Assembly (NCBI GenBank): GCA_023091665.1
Contig: JALJCQ010000030.1
Coordinates: 1,428,501 to 1,492,500 of the forward strand
Origin: Pythium myriotylum
Lineage: Eukaryota > Oomycota > Peronosporomycetes > Pythiales > Pythiaceae
Reading direction: 5' to 3'
Length of the DNA stretch: 64,000 nucleotides
Positions 19,896 through 31,860 of the stretch are shown here, one piece after another (position 1 is the first letter of the stretch; the number at the start of each line of letters is the position of its first letter). The position numbers and the translations under genes were made by a program. The notes beneath the pieces were generated by a model. It was not told the DNA's origin, did no database searches, and saw nothing but the letters and a program-made list of their open reading frames with translations.

Positions 19896-22800
19896 AGCGG
19901 TCGAGGCGGACGCGGCCGAGGTCTCGTGGGAGAACATCAGTCTTTTGACGGTGAACACCAACGGGATCAAGAAGAACGGCCACCTGTTGATCGAGAACCA
20001 GCTCATCAAGAACAGTCTCTCGTGCGTCCAAGAGACCAAGCTGCGCGACTCGCATCATCGTGCAACGCTCCAATTTCACCATGACACCAGATTTCAACAC
20101 CGCCTCTTCGTCAGCGACACCAACGCGCACAGTCCAGTTGCCGTTGCTGCACGATCGGGTGGCGTCATGACAGTGCTCCGCTCCGACTTTCCCGGCTTTC
20201 AGTCTGCTTGTGAGCAGTCTTCGTTGACTATTCAAGGCCGCTACTTGGTCGTCCGGGTCGTCGCGAACGGTGCTCCGATCTACATCCACAACGTGTACGC
20301 GCCAGTCGATAACTTCGAGAAGAAGGGGTTCTTCGAAGCGCTACCGTACGAAGTGTTCGAAGACAATGCGACTCACCTGGTGCTCGGTGACCTCAACACG
20401 CCACTTGACCCCCTCGTCGATGCGTCGGATCCAAGGGCGACAGGAACGACCGGCGGTAACGCGTGTGTGGCGTGGTTGGCCCAACTCGGTGTCGTGGATG
20501 CCTGGCGAATCCACCATCCCGACGAACGCGTCTACACTGGTCCACAGCCTCGACACAACCGTCTCGACTACATCCTCATGTCGGAGGACTTCTGCACCGC
20601 GCTATACGGTGACTCCTCGTACTTTGAGCCCAAGGGTGCCGGCGACCATCTCGCACATCAAGTTGTGTTGCGCGCGATGAGCCAGCCTCAAGGCCACGGG
20701 TACTGGCGTTTCCAGTCGGCGATGCTCGACTTCCCCGATATCGTTGAAGCTATCCAAGGCGAAGCGACGACTGTGCTTGCTGCGTTACGGCGCTCCTCCA
20801 ACCCGGGCAAGGTGTGGCACAAGTGGAAGAAGGACATGCGTCGTCAGCTTCAAGCTCTGCAGCGCAAGCTGAAGCGTCAAGGTGAGACCGCCATCACCGA
20901 AGCTCGTCAGGCACTTGCCCACGCGGCTGCGGCATACCGGTCGGAGCGAAGCGATCGCGCGCAGACGGTGTTCCAGACCGCACTGACGGCATACCAAGAC
21001 AGCATCAACTCGGCGCGTCTTTACAACCAAGACTCGGCTTTCGACTTCCAGGCTCAACACGCGGAGAAGTCATCCAAGTACTTCTTTCGACCGCTGGACG
21101 GATCCTTGCGGAGAGTCAGCATCGAAGAAGTGCGGCTTCAAGATGGCTCAGCATCAAGCAACCCCGCGGATATCGCGGCTGCCTTCAATCAGCACTGGGG
21201 CGGTATCATGGGCGATGTTGAGCGCGGTGGTGTTGTCGTCCAAGAGCCTGAGCAGAGCCAGATTGACCGGATGCTCGACACGATCGACCGCCGACTGTCT
21301 GAAGACGAGCAAAATATCCTCAACGCTCCGATCACAGCGGCGGACCTTGCTAGTGCAATCAAGAAGATGAGGGCATCGTCTGCACCCGGGATGGATGGGC
21401 TTCCAGCTTCGTTCTACCAAGTGGCTCCTGACGTCTTCGGTGAATGCCTCGAGATCGTGTTCAACTACCAGCTTCAGCGAGGAGAGCTCCTTCGGTGTCA
21501 GCGCCAGTCTGCGATCAGTCTGCTGCACAAGAAGGGATCCCGAGCTCACCCAGGCAACTATCGCCCAATTGCTTTGATGGGTGTCGACGTGAAGGCACTG
21601 TCAAAGGTTCTCGCTTTCCGACTGCAGTTGTTCCTGACCAAGCTTGTGCACCAAGACCAGAAGGCTTTCGTGCGTGGTCGCTCTCTGCATCACCACGTTC
21701 GTTTCGTGAGTGACCTGCAAGACCTCGTCACCGCGCGCGACGAAGAAGCCTACGCCATGTTCCTCGACTTTGAGAAGGCGTACGACCGCGTCAACTGGAA
21801 CTACATGTTTCAGGTGCTCGATCGGATGGGATGTGGCGGGGCGTTCTCGGGGTGGGTGAAGCTCCTGTACACTCGACCACGCGCGCATCTCATGATCAAC
21901 GGATTCGTGCAAGACCCGCTCTGCCCAACGCGCGGAGTCAAGCAAGGTGATCCGCTGTCGGCGCTGCTGTTCTTGCTTGTTATCGAGCCACTCGGTAACC
22001 TGCTCCGCCAGCACGAAGAACATGGGATCTGCTTGACAGCGGATGCCACCGTCACGAGTGTTTTCTTCGCCGACGACTCGACGTTACTGTCGGGCTCTAT
22101 CGCTGGTGTCGAGGCGCAACTTGGGTTGGTCGAAGAATACTGTCAAGGCTCCGGCGCCAAGCTCAACGTGAACAAGTGTGTGCTGATGTCGCTGCATCGA
22201 ACGCGGCGATGCCCGGGCATACCAGGTGTGCAGGTTCTCGATGAAGACTCCACGGTCAAGTTCCTCGGTCTCCTGTTCGGACAGCGACGCACTACGGAGT
22301 TGATTGTTGAAGACCTCGATCGACGCTTCTTTGACGGGTTCAAGCAGTGGTTTCGGCGCGCACGGACGCTCCAAGGCAGGCTCCTCGTCGCCCAGACCAT
22401 GGTGCTCTCACGTCTGTGGCACTACACTGCTCACGTTGTTGTGCCGCCAGGACGAGTGAAGAAGTGGCAAGCCGCGCTACACCGGTTCGTCTTGAGTCGG
22501 CGCTACGAACGCGACGCTCGGCATGTCCAGTTGATCTCGAACGAATTTGTCAACCTGCCGCGCGAGTCTGGGGGTCTGCAGGTACCGAGTCTCGACGGTG
22601 TGCTCAAGCGACAGTCACTGCAGCTCCTGCTTCAGTTCACGGCAGCTTCGGCATCGACGACCGGCAACTGGACGGTAGCAGGAGTCGAGCTGCTGCGGAT
22701 CAGTCTTCCGCGGTGGGGCCCGCAGAGGCCACTCGACTTTCTCTACGTCAGTCCGTGGCGGCATCGAGGCTCGATCGAGTGGGACCAGCTCTCTTCGTGG

Positions 22801-24033
22801 TGGCGTGCGGCCTGGAAGACTTGGTACGCTATCAAGTGGCCGGTGTCGTGGCTCGACCTCCCTCCAGAAGACCGTCTTGCGTTTGCACTCGACCAACCGA
22901 TCTGGTTCCATGGCGACAAGAACTTCCAGTTCCTCCCAACCAGCCGTTCCGACACAACGCCGTCCCAGCATCGTTCTCTCAGCATGATTGCAGAGCCGCA
23001 ACGAAGCTTCCGTCGGCAAGTTGCCCGTGTCTTTCAGTTGCGATCTCTTCGTGACTTCGCTGGTGAAGGCGACAAGTGGCCGAGCGCGATCGAGTTTGCT
23101 GAGCGACATGTCGACTACACCCAAGTCTCCATCACCCCGTATCGACAGTACACGTGGCTGCTCAAGCTTCACGAGGAAGCCACGCAAGTTTTCGGGCGTC
23201 TCTGCACAATGTGCTCTGTCCCAGTCGATGGAGTGCTACCGACGGCGCCTGAGCACCAACATCCGCGAGTCGGTGTGGAGATCAACGACCGTGTGTGCTG
23301 GGTGCCGCGCATTCCACGATCCCAACTGCTCCGCCTGGTGTGGCAAGCTCCAGAGCCGACGAGAACGCATCCGCTGTTCTTCCACGACCCTCGAGCGCCT
23401 ACAGACGTGGTCCTCCGATTCAACAAGCTACGCAAGCGGCTTCGTGTGTTGCTTCTCCCGATATACGAAGACCTCCAGTTCCGCTTGGCGTACGGCTTGT
23501 TACCGACTCGCTCACGCTTCTCGTTCATGACGGTGGCAAATCCCGGCATCGTGTACTGTGTTCGACCAGGCTGCAACTCAGTGGAGACGGCGCGTCATTT
23601 GTTCTTCGAGTGTGTGCTGCCGACTGTGATATGGCGCGACATCTTCCGTGATATGTCGGTGTTCTTCACATCTCGACCCTCCTGGACCGACATTGTCTTC
23701 GGTAAAGCCATCCGCGTTGCTCCCGTGTGGAAGGACCACACAGAAGAAATCCAAGACCTGTGGCAAGTCATCCGTGCTGTGGTGCTTCACCTGTTGTGGA
23801 CTGAACGCAATGGGCGACTGTTCAACGGGCGGTCCCCGATGCCAACAATTGCAGCACTGCGTGTGGTGTATACGACTGTGGGTGCTCATGTGCGTGCGTG
23901 TCTTCGACGTGTGTACGACGATGCGCAGCGTGCTTCGCTTCAGGTTGTGTTGTCAAGTCTCCAGTCTACGCCTTCTTTCGGTGCCTTCCTGCAAAACAAC
24001 ATGGGGTTGTTTGCAGTTCGCTTTTTGGCATAA
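19867..24033 (+). CDS. LINE ORF2: APE endonuclease, reverse transcriptase, CCHC motif (1,388 codons)
   Basis: The APE-type endonuclease spans about residues 22-265, with NTNG (N32), QE (E56), GDLN (174-177), RLDYI and GDH (259-261). The reverse transcriptase spans about 475-780, with FVRGRS, LDFEKAYD (D634, D640), GVKQGDPLS (690-698) and FADD (734-737, the catalytic Asp pair). A C-terminal CX4CX7HX4C motif (C1231, C1236, H1244, C1249) fits the zf-RVT type. No RNase H is seen. The frame opens just after a TAG (19864-19866) and has no AUG until residue 101, inside the endonuclease, so translation must couple to ORF1 by +1 frameshift, reinitiation or a non-AUG start. At position 561 this copy has His in RAHPGNYRPI where the truncated copy has Asp. 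Confidence 0.92.
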   Translation: MPDRSASTAKAVEADAAEVSWENISLLTVNTNGIKKNGHLLIENQLIKNSLSCVQETKLRDSHHRATLQFHHDTRFQHRLFVSDTNAHSPVAVAARSGGVMTVLRSDFPGFQSACEQSSLTIQGRYLVVRVVANGAPIYIHNVYAPVDNFEKKGFFEALPYEVFEDNATHLVLGDLNTPLDPLVDASDPRATGTTGGNACVAWLAQLGVVDAWRIHHPDERVYTGPQPRHNRLDYILMSEDFCTALYGDSSYFEPKGAGDHLAHQVVLRAMSQPQGHGYWRFQSAMLDFPDIVEAIQGEATTVLAALRRSSNPGKVWHKWKKDMRRQLQALQRKLKRQGETAITEARQALAHAAAAYRSERSDRAQTVFQTALTAYQDSINSARLYNQDSAFDFQAQHAEKSSKYFFRPLDGSLRRVSIEEVRLQDGSASSNPADIAAAFNQHWGGIMGDVERGGVVVQEPEQSQIDRMLDTIDRRLSEDEQNILNAPITAADLASAIKKMRASSAPGMDGLPASFYQVAPDVFGECLEIVFNYQLQRGELLRCQRQSAISLLHKKGSRAHPGNYRPIALMGVDVKALSKVLAFRLQLFLTKLVHQDQKAFVRGRSLHHHVRFVSDLQDLVTARDEEAYAMFLDFEKAYDRVNWNYMFQVLDRMGCGGAFSGWVKLLYTRPRAHLMINGFVQDPLCPTRGVKQGDPLSALLFLLVIEPLGNLLRQHEEHGICLTADATVTSVFFADDSTLLSGSIAGVEAQLGLVEEYCQGSGAKLNVNKCVLMSLHRTRRCPGIPGVQVLDEDSTVKFLGLLFGQRRTTELIVEDLDRRFFDGFKQWFRRARTLQGRLLVAQTMVLSRLWHYTAHVVVPPGRVKKWQAALHRFVLSRRYERDARHVQLISNEFVNLPRESGGLQVPSLDGVLKRQSLQLLLQFTAASASTTGNWTVAGVELLRISLPRWGPQRPLDFLYVSPWRHRGSIEWDQLSSWWRAAWKTWYAIKWPVSWLDLPPEDRLAFALDQPIWFHGDKNFQFLPTSRSDTTPSQHRSLSMIAEPQRSFRRQVARVFQLRSLRDFAGEGDKWPSAIEFAERHVDYTQVSITPYRQYTWLLKLHEEATQVFGRLCTMCSVPVDGVLPTAPEHQHPRVGVEINDRVCWVPRIPRSQLLRLVWQAPEPTRTHPLFFHDPRAPTDVVLRFNKLRKRLRVLLLPIYEDLQFRLAYGLLPTRSRFSFMTVANPGIVYCVRPGCNSVETARHLFFECVLPTVIWRDIFRDMSVFFTSRPSWTDIVFGKAIRVAPVWKDHTEEIQDLWQVIRAVVLHLLWTERNGRLFNGRSPMPTIAALRVVYTTVGAHVRACLRRVYDDAQRASLQVVLSSLQSTPSFGAFLQNNMGLFAVRFLA

Positions 24034-24164
24034 AAGCGATTTCCAGCCGTTTCTTCTTCTTCAGTGCGGGTGCTTGCTTTCAATACTGGCTCGAAACCAA
24101 CCTCGTTTTGGAATCAGAGCGTACCTTCGCGACCGAAGTCAAGCGAAACCACTAGCACAAGAAA

Positions 24165-24242
24165 CCTCCCCGAGGTGGGGATCGAACCCGCGCGACCGAC
24201 AACATCGGGGTCCACGCTCACAACCATTTGAGCTAACCGCAG
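24165..24242 (-). other. Antisense tRNA-like module in the LINE 3' UTR
   Basis: On the minus strand the sequence has an A-box/D-arm (TTAGCTCAAATGGTTGTGAG, stem GCTC/GAGC) and a B-box/T-arm (CGGGTTCGATCCCC) at tRNA-like spacing. It has no pairing acceptor stem and a poor anticodon arm. It faces the same way as the target tRNA genes, opposite to the LINE transcript, and also occurs in the truncated copy. It could recruit TFIIIC or be a fossil of an earlier tRNA capture; both are inference. Confidence 0.5.
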
Positions 24243-25427
24243 TTATCCAACCGATGTGCTAAAACAAGTACCTAGACCAGTCAAGACCAACGGAAGTCAA
24301 CCAACAACTCAACAATTGAAGCTCCCAGCCTCGTCACATACTAGTCAAGTGTATAATATTCATCGACGAGGTAGATTAGAGTAGTCATAGTCGCATTAAT
24401 TTTAGTTAATACAGACGCCTTGAAACTGAGCTATACGACCGCATTGCCTCCTACCCCACACAAATACAAACAAAAACGCCACTCACGACACCAATACAAC
24501 AACAACCAACCAACGCATCTACCACGCCACGCAGCAGCAACAACTGCGCCCACACACACGCTAACAACTCCCAAACACGCAACCACAACACAACACGCAC
24601 CACGCGACCAACACACGACCACAACACACACACCACAACCACAACAACATACGCCACACCCTCGCCTCCTCACCTCACACGGGTTGCTCCTCTTGCTTCA
24701 CTCACAAACCAACAACCCCACTCACACGAGCCACCAGCTTCTGACGCCACCCACGCCACCCACGCCACCCACGACGGCTGGGATGCCACGACTCACAGCC
24801 CACCCCACCCCCAACCTTCCCAACCGTTTACCACCTAGACCAAGGAGGGTGATCGAACCACTCGATGGTGCCCCCGGTGCCGATCACCTGTTGTCCGCCA
24901 ACTTGATTCCGTCGGATGGGGCAAGCTGGTATCGACTTGCCACACCCCACCCCGGACACATCAACTCTCTGTGTGTGCCATGGGTCGAACCTCGCAGTCG
25001 TCTCGGACGCTCGTCGCTCTTCGGTCTGCACGACACCATGTTGTTCTGGATGGAGGCCACAGCTAGGCTGGAATGAGCTGGTGATACTCGATACATCCGG
25101 GGCCCGTCACAACACGGAGGAGGCCCCTCCTCACCGACTCTTGCTACTTCTCCCAAGCCGAAGCCACCCCCAGGATGCTGGCATGCTGGCATGCTGGCGT
25201 GGGTAGAAAGCGTCGACTCTAGCGGTGCTCCACCAAGGCACACCACGATGGGGTCGCGGCGCGGCGTGGTGAAGTCGAAGGTGGGCTCGTGCCCTGCGTG
25301 TGCCGCTCTGATGGTCTCCTGGACTGCCCTGCTGAGTGTGGTGTGTGTGGCTGTTGATCCGCGGACGTATTTGCAAAGGTCGGGAGGTGGTCGAGGTGGC
25401 TGTTTGGTGGTGTAAAAATCAAAGAGA

Positions 25428-25500
25428 TGGTCATATTGGGGCTCGAACCCAAGACCACAGCGTTATTAGCACTGCGCTCTACCGACTGAGCTATACGACC
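25428..25500 (-). tRNA. tRNA-Ile(AAU), unit 8
   Basis: Intact copy; native upstream flank. This is the first unit after the LINE. Confidence 0.97.
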
Positions 25501-26487
25501 GCATTGCCTCCTACCCCACACAAATACAAACAAAAACGCCACTCACGACACCAATACAACAACAACCAACCAACGCATCTACCACGCCACGCAGCAGCAA
25601 CAACTGCGCCCACACACACGCTAACAACTCCCAAACACGCAACCACAACACAACACGCACCACGCGACCAACACACGACCACAACACACACACCACAACC
25701 ACAACAACATACGCCACACCCTCGCCTCCTCACCTCACACGGGTTGCTCCTCTTGCTTCACTCACAAACCAACAACCCCACTCACACGAGCCACCAGCTT
25801 CTGACGCCACCCACGCCACCCACGCCACCCACGACGGCTGGGATGCCACGACTCACAGCCCACCCCACCCCCAACCTTCCCAACCGTTTACCACCTAGAC
25901 CAAGGAGGGTGATCGAACCACTCGATGGTGCCCCCGGTGCCGATCACCTGTTGTCCGCCAACTTGATTCCGTCGGATGGGGCAAGCTGGTATCGACTTGC
26001 CACACCCCACCCCGGACACATCAACTCTCTGTGTGTGCCATGGGTCGAACCTCGCAGTCGTCTCGGACGCTCGTCGCTCTTCGGTCTGCACGACACCATG
26101 TTGTTCTGGATGGAGGCCACAGCTAGGCTGGAATGAGCTGGTGATACTCGATACATCCGGGGCCCGTCACAACACGGAGGAGGCCCCTCCTCACCGACTC
26201 TTGCTACTTCTCCCAAGCCGAAGCCACCCCCAGGATGCTGGCATGCTGGCATGCTGGCGTGGGTAGAAAGCGTCGACTCTAGCGGTGCTCCACCAAGGCA
26301 CACCACGATGGGGTCGCGGCGCGGCGTGGTGAAGTCGAAGGTGGGCTCGTGCCCTGCGTGTGCCGCTCTGATGGTCTCCTGGACTGCCCTGCTGAGTGTG
26401 GTGTGTGTGGCTGTTGATCCGCGGACGTATTTGCAAAGGTCGGGAGGTGGTCGAGGTGGCTGTTTGGTGGTGTAAAAATCAAAGAGA

Positions 26488-26560
26488 TGGTCATATTGGG
26501 GCTCGAACCCAAGACCACAGCGTTATTAGCACTGCGCTCTACCGACTGAGCTATACGACC
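26488..26560 (-). tRNA. tRNA-Ile(AAU), unit 9
   Basis: Intact copy; native upstream flank. Confidence 0.97.
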
Positions 26561-27547
26561 GCATTGCCTCCTACCCCACACAAATACAAACAAAAACGCC
26601 ACTCACGACACCAATACAACAACAACCAACCAACGCATCTACCACGCCACGCAGCAGCAACAACTGCGCCCACACACACGCTAACAACTCCCAAACACGC
26701 AACCACAACACAACACGCACCACGCGACCAACACACGACCACAACACACACACCACAACCACAACAACATACGCCACACCCTCGCCTCCTCACCTCACAC
26801 GGGTTGCTCCTCTTGCTTCACTCACAAACCAACAACCCCACTCACACGAGCCACCAGCTTCTGACGCCACCCACGCCACCCACGCCACCCACGACGGCTG
26901 GGATGCCACGACTCACAGCCCACCCCACCCCCAACCTTCCCAACCGTTTACCACCTAGACCAAGGAGGGTGATCGAACCACTCGATGGTGCCCCCGGTGC
27001 CGATCACCTGTTGTCCGCCAACTTGATTCCGTCGGATGGGGCAAGCTGGTATCGACTTGCCACACCCCACCCCGGACACATCAACTCTCTGTGTGTGCCA
27101 TGGGTCGAACCTCGCAGTCGTCTCGGACGCTCGTCGCTCTTCGGTCTGCACGACACCATGTTGTTCTGGATGGAGGCCACAGCTAGGCTGGAATGAGCTG
27201 GTGATACTCGATACATCCGGGGCCCGTCACAACACGGAGGAGGCCCCTCCTCACCGACTCTTGCTACTTCTCCCAAGCCGAAGCCACCCCCAGGATGCTG
27301 GCATGCTGGCATGCTGGCGTGGGTAGAAAGCGTCGACTCTAGCGGTGCTCCACCAAGGCACACCACGATGGGGTCGCGGCGCGGCGTGGTGAAGTCGAAG
27401 GTGGGCTCGTGCCCTGCGTGTGCCGCTCTGATGGTCTCCTGGACTGCCCTGCTGAGTGTGGTGTGTGTGGCTGTTGATCCGCGGACGTATTTGCAAAGGT
27501 CGGGAGGTGGTCGAGGTGGCTGTTTGGTGGTGTAAAAATCAAAGAGA

Positions 27548-27620
27548 TGGTCATATTGGGGCTCGAACCCAAGACCACAGCGTTATTAGCACTGCGCTCT
27601 ACCGACTGAGCTATACGACC
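27548..27620 (-). tRNA. tRNA-Ile(AAU), unit 10
   Basis: Intact copy; native upstream flank. Confidence 0.97.
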
Positions 27621-28607
27621 GCATTGCCTCCTACCCCACACAAATACAAACAAAAACGCCACTCACGACACCAATACAACAACAACCAACCAACGCATCT
27701 ACCACGCCACGCAGCAGCAACAACTGCGCCCACACACACGCTAACAACTCCCAAACACGCAACCACAACACAACACGCACCACGCGACCAACACACGACC
27801 ACAACACACACACCACAACCACAACAACATACGCCACACCCTCGCCTCCTCACCTCACACGGGTTGCTCCTCTTGCTTCACTCACAAACCAACAACCCCA
27901 CTCACACGAGCCACCAGCTTCTGACGCCACCCACGCCACCCACGCCACCCACGACGGCTGGGATGCCACGACTCACAGCCCACCCCACCCCCAACCTTCC
28001 CAACCGTTTACCACCTAGACCAAGGAGGGTGATCGAACCACTCGATGGTGCCCCCGGTGCCGATCACCTGTTGTCCGCCAACTTGATTCCGTCGGATGGG
28101 GCAAGCTGGTATCGACTTGCCACACCCCACCCCGGACACATCAACTCTCTGTGTGTGCCATGGGTCGAACCTCGCAGTCGTCTCGGACGCTCGTCGCTCT
28201 TCGGTCTGCACGACACCATGTTGTTCTGGATGGAGGCCACAGCTAGGCTGGAATGAGCTGGTGATACTCGATACATCCGGGGCCCGTCACAACACGGAGG
28301 AGGCCCCTCCTCACCGACTCTTGCTACTTCTCCCAAGCCGAAGCCACCCCCAGGATGCTGGCATGCTGGCATGCTGGCGTGGGTAGAAAGCGTCGACTCT
28401 AGCGGTGCTCCACCAAGGCACACCACGATGGGGTCGCGGCGCGGCGTGGTGAAGTCGAAGGTGGGCTCGTGCCCTGCGTGTGCCGCTCTGATGGTCTCCT
28501 GGACTGCCCTGCTGAGTGTGGTGTGTGTGGCTGTTGATCCGCGGACGTATTTGCAAAGGTCGGGAGGTGGTCGAGGTGGCTGTTTGGTGGTGTAAAAATC
28601 AAAGAGA

Positions 28608-28680
28608 TGGTCATATTGGGGCTCGAACCCAAGACCACAGCGTTATTAGCACTGCGCTCTACCGACTGAGCTATACGACC
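28608..28680 (-). tRNA. tRNA-Ile(AAU), unit 11
   Basis: Intact copy; native upstream flank. Confidence 0.97.
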
Positions 28681-29667
28681 GCATTGCCTCCTACCCCACA
28701 CAAATACAAACAAAAACGCCACTCACGACACCAATACAACAACAACCAACCAACGCATCTACCACGCCACGCAGCAGCAACAACTGCGCCCACACACACG
28801 CTAACAACTCCCAAACACGCAACCACAACACAACACGCACCACGCGACCAACACACGACCACAACACACACACCACAACCACAACAACATACGCCACACC
28901 CTCGCCTCCTCACCTCACACGGGTTGCTCCTCTTGCTTCACTCACAAACCAACAACCCCACTCACACGAGCCACCAGCTTCTGACGCCACCCACGCCACC
29001 CACGCCACCCACGACGGCTGGGATGCCACGACTCACAGCCCACCCCACCCCCAACCTTCCCAACCGTTTACCACCTAGACCAAGGAGGGTGATCGAACCA
29101 CTCGATGGTGCCCCCGGTGCCGATCACCTGTTGTCCGCCAACTTGATTCCGTCGGATGGGGCAAGCTGGTATCGACTTGCCACACCCCACCCCGGACACA
29201 TCAACTCTCTGTGTGTGCCATGGGTCGAACCTCGCAGTCGTCTCGGACGCTCGTCGCTCTTCGGTCTGCACGACACCATGTTGTTCTGGATGGAGGCCAC
29301 AGCTAGGCTGGAATGAGCTGGTGATACTCGATACATCCGGGGCCCGTCACAACACGGAGGAGGCCCCTCCTCACCGACTCTTGCTACTTCTCCCAAGCCG
29401 AAGCCACCCCCAGGATGCTGGCATGCTGGCATGCTGGCGTGGGTAGAAAGCGTCGACTCTAGCGGTGCTCCACCAAGGCACACCACGATGGGGTCGCGGC
29501 GCGGCGTGGTGAAGTCGAAGGTGGGCTCGTGCCCTGCGTGTGCCGCTCTGATGGTCTCCTGGACTGCCCTGCTGAGTGTGGTGTGTGTGGCTGTTGATCC
29601 GCGGACGTATTTGCAAAGGTCGGGAGGTGGTCGAGGTGGCTGTTTGGTGGTGTAAAAATCAAAGAGA

Positions 29668-29740
29668 TGGTCATATTGGGGCTCGAACCCAAGACCACAG
29701 CGTTATTAGCACTGCGCTCTACCGACTGAGCTATACGACC
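29668..29740 (-). tRNA. tRNA-Ile(AAU), unit 12
   Basis: Intact copy; native upstream flank. Confidence 0.97.
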
Positions 29741-30727
29741 GCATTGCCTCCTACCCCACACAAATACAAACAAAAACGCCACTCACGACACCAATACAAC
29801 AACAACCAACCAACGCATCTACCACGCCACGCAGCAGCAACAACTGCGCCCACACACACGCTAACAACTCCCAAACACGCAACCACAACACAACACGCAC
29901 CACGCGACCAACACACGACCACAACACACACACCACAACCACAACAACATACGCCACACCCTCGCCTCCTCACCTCACACGGGTTGCTCCTCTTGCTTCA
30001 CTCACAAACCAACAACCCCACTCACACGAGCCACCAGCTTCTGACGCCACCCACGCCACCCACGCCACCCACGACGGCTGGGATGCCACGACTCACAGCC
30101 CACCCCACCCCCAACCTTCCCAACCGTTTACCACCTAGACCAAGGAGGGTGATCGAACCACTCGATGGTGCCCCCGGTGCCGATCACCTGTTGTCCGCCA
30201 ACTTGATTCCGTCGGATGGGGCAAGCTGGTATCGACTTGCCACACCCCACCCCGGACACATCAACTCTCTGTGTGTGCCATGGGTCGAACCTCGCAGTCG
30301 TCTCGGACGCTCGTCGCTCTTCGGTCTGCACGACACCATGTTGTTCTGGATGGAGGCCACAGCTAGGCTGGAATGAGCTGGTGATACTCGATACATCCGG
30401 GGCCCGTCACAACACGGAGGAGGCCCCTCCTCACCGACTCTTGCTACTTCTCCCAAGCCGAAGCCACCCCCAGGATGCTGGCATGCTGGCATGCTGGCGT
30501 GGGTAGAAAGCGTCGACTCTAGCGGTGCTCCACCAAGGCACACCACGATGGGGTCGCGGCGCGGCGTGGTGAAGTCGAAGGTGGGCTCGTGCCCTGCGTG
30601 TGCCGCTCTGATGGTCTCCTGGACTGCCCTGCTGAGTGTGGTGTGTGTGGCTGTTGATCCGCGGACGTATTTGCAAAGGTCGGGAGGTGGTCGAGGTGGC
30701 TGTTTGGTGGTGTAAAAATCAAAGAGA

Positions 30728-30800
30728 TGGTCATATTGGGGCTCGAACCCAAGACCACAGCGTTATTAGCACTGCGCTCTACCGACTGAGCTATACGACC
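30728..30800 (-). tRNA. tRNA-Ile(AAU), unit 13
   Basis: Intact copy; native upstream flank. Confidence 0.97.
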
Positions 30801-31787
30801 GCATTGCCTCCTACCCCACACAAATACAAACAAAAACGCCACTCACGACACCAATACAACAACAACCAACCAACGCATCTACCACGCCACGCAGCAGCAA
30901 CAACTGCGCCCACACACACGCTAACAACTCCCAAACACGCAACCACAACACAACACGCACCACGCGACCAACACACGACCACAACACACACACCACAACC
31001 ACAACAACATACGCCACACCCTCGCCTCCTCACCTCACACGGGTTGCTCCTCTTGCTTCACTCACAAACCAACAACCCCACTCACACGAGCCACCAGCTT
31101 CTGACGCCACCCACGCCACCCACGCCACCCACGACGGCTGGGATGCCACGACTCACAGCCCACCCCACCCCCAACCTTCCCAACCGTTTACCACCTAGAC
31201 CAAGGAGGGTGATCGAACCACTCGATGGTGCCCCCGGTGCCGATCACCTGTTGTCCGCCAACTTGATTCCGTCGGATGGGGCAAGCTGGTATCGACTTGC
31301 CACACCCCACCCCGGACACATCAACTCTCTGTGTGTGCCATGGGTCGAACCTCGCAGTCGTCTCGGACGCTCGTCGCTCTTCGGTCTGCACGACACCATG
31401 TTGTTCTGGATGGAGGCCACAGCTAGGCTGGAATGAGCTGGTGATACTCGATACATCCGGGGCCCGTCACAACACGGAGGAGGCCCCTCCTCACCGACTC
31501 TTGCTACTTCTCCCAAGCCGAAGCCACCCCCAGGATGCTGGCATGCTGGCATGCTGGCGTGGGTAGAAAGCGTCGACTCTAGCGGTGCTCCACCAAGGCA
31601 CACCACGATGGGGTCGCGGCGCGGCGTGGTGAAGTCGAAGGTGGGCTCGTGCCCTGCGTGTGCCGCTCTGATGGTCTCCTGGACTGCCCTGCTGAGTGTG
31701 GTGTGTGTGGCTGTTGATCCGCGGACGTATTTGCAAAGGTCGGGAGGTGGTCGAGGTGGCTGTTTGGTGGTGTAAAAATCAAAGAGA

Positions 31788-31860
31788 TGGTCATATTGGG
31801 GCTCGAACCCAAGACCACAGCGTTATTAGCACTGCGCTCTACCGACTGAGCTATACGACC
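31788..31860 (-). tRNA. tRNA-Ile(AAU), unit 14
   Basis: Intact copy; native upstream flank. Confidence 0.97.

Larger units (their letters stand above)
17083..24424 (+). mobile_element. Full-length non-LTR retrotransposon (APE-type LINE) inserted in tRNA-Ile
   Basis: A 7,342-bp element with 95-nt 5' UTR, ORF1 (905 aa), overlapping ORF2 (endonuclease, reverse transcriptase, CCHC) and a 391-nt 3' UTR without poly(A). It is flanked by a perfect 16-bp duplication of tRNA nucleotides 1-16 (17067-17082 and 24425-24440). Both ORFs are open over their whole length. A 5'-truncated copy at 42211 differs at only about four positions, so the family was recently active. The geometry implies first-strand nicking of the tRNA-sense strand after T16 in the D loop and second-strand cleavage at the tRNA 5' end. 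Domain order suggests an L1/Tx1-like clade, but phylogeny was not run. Confidence 0.9.
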
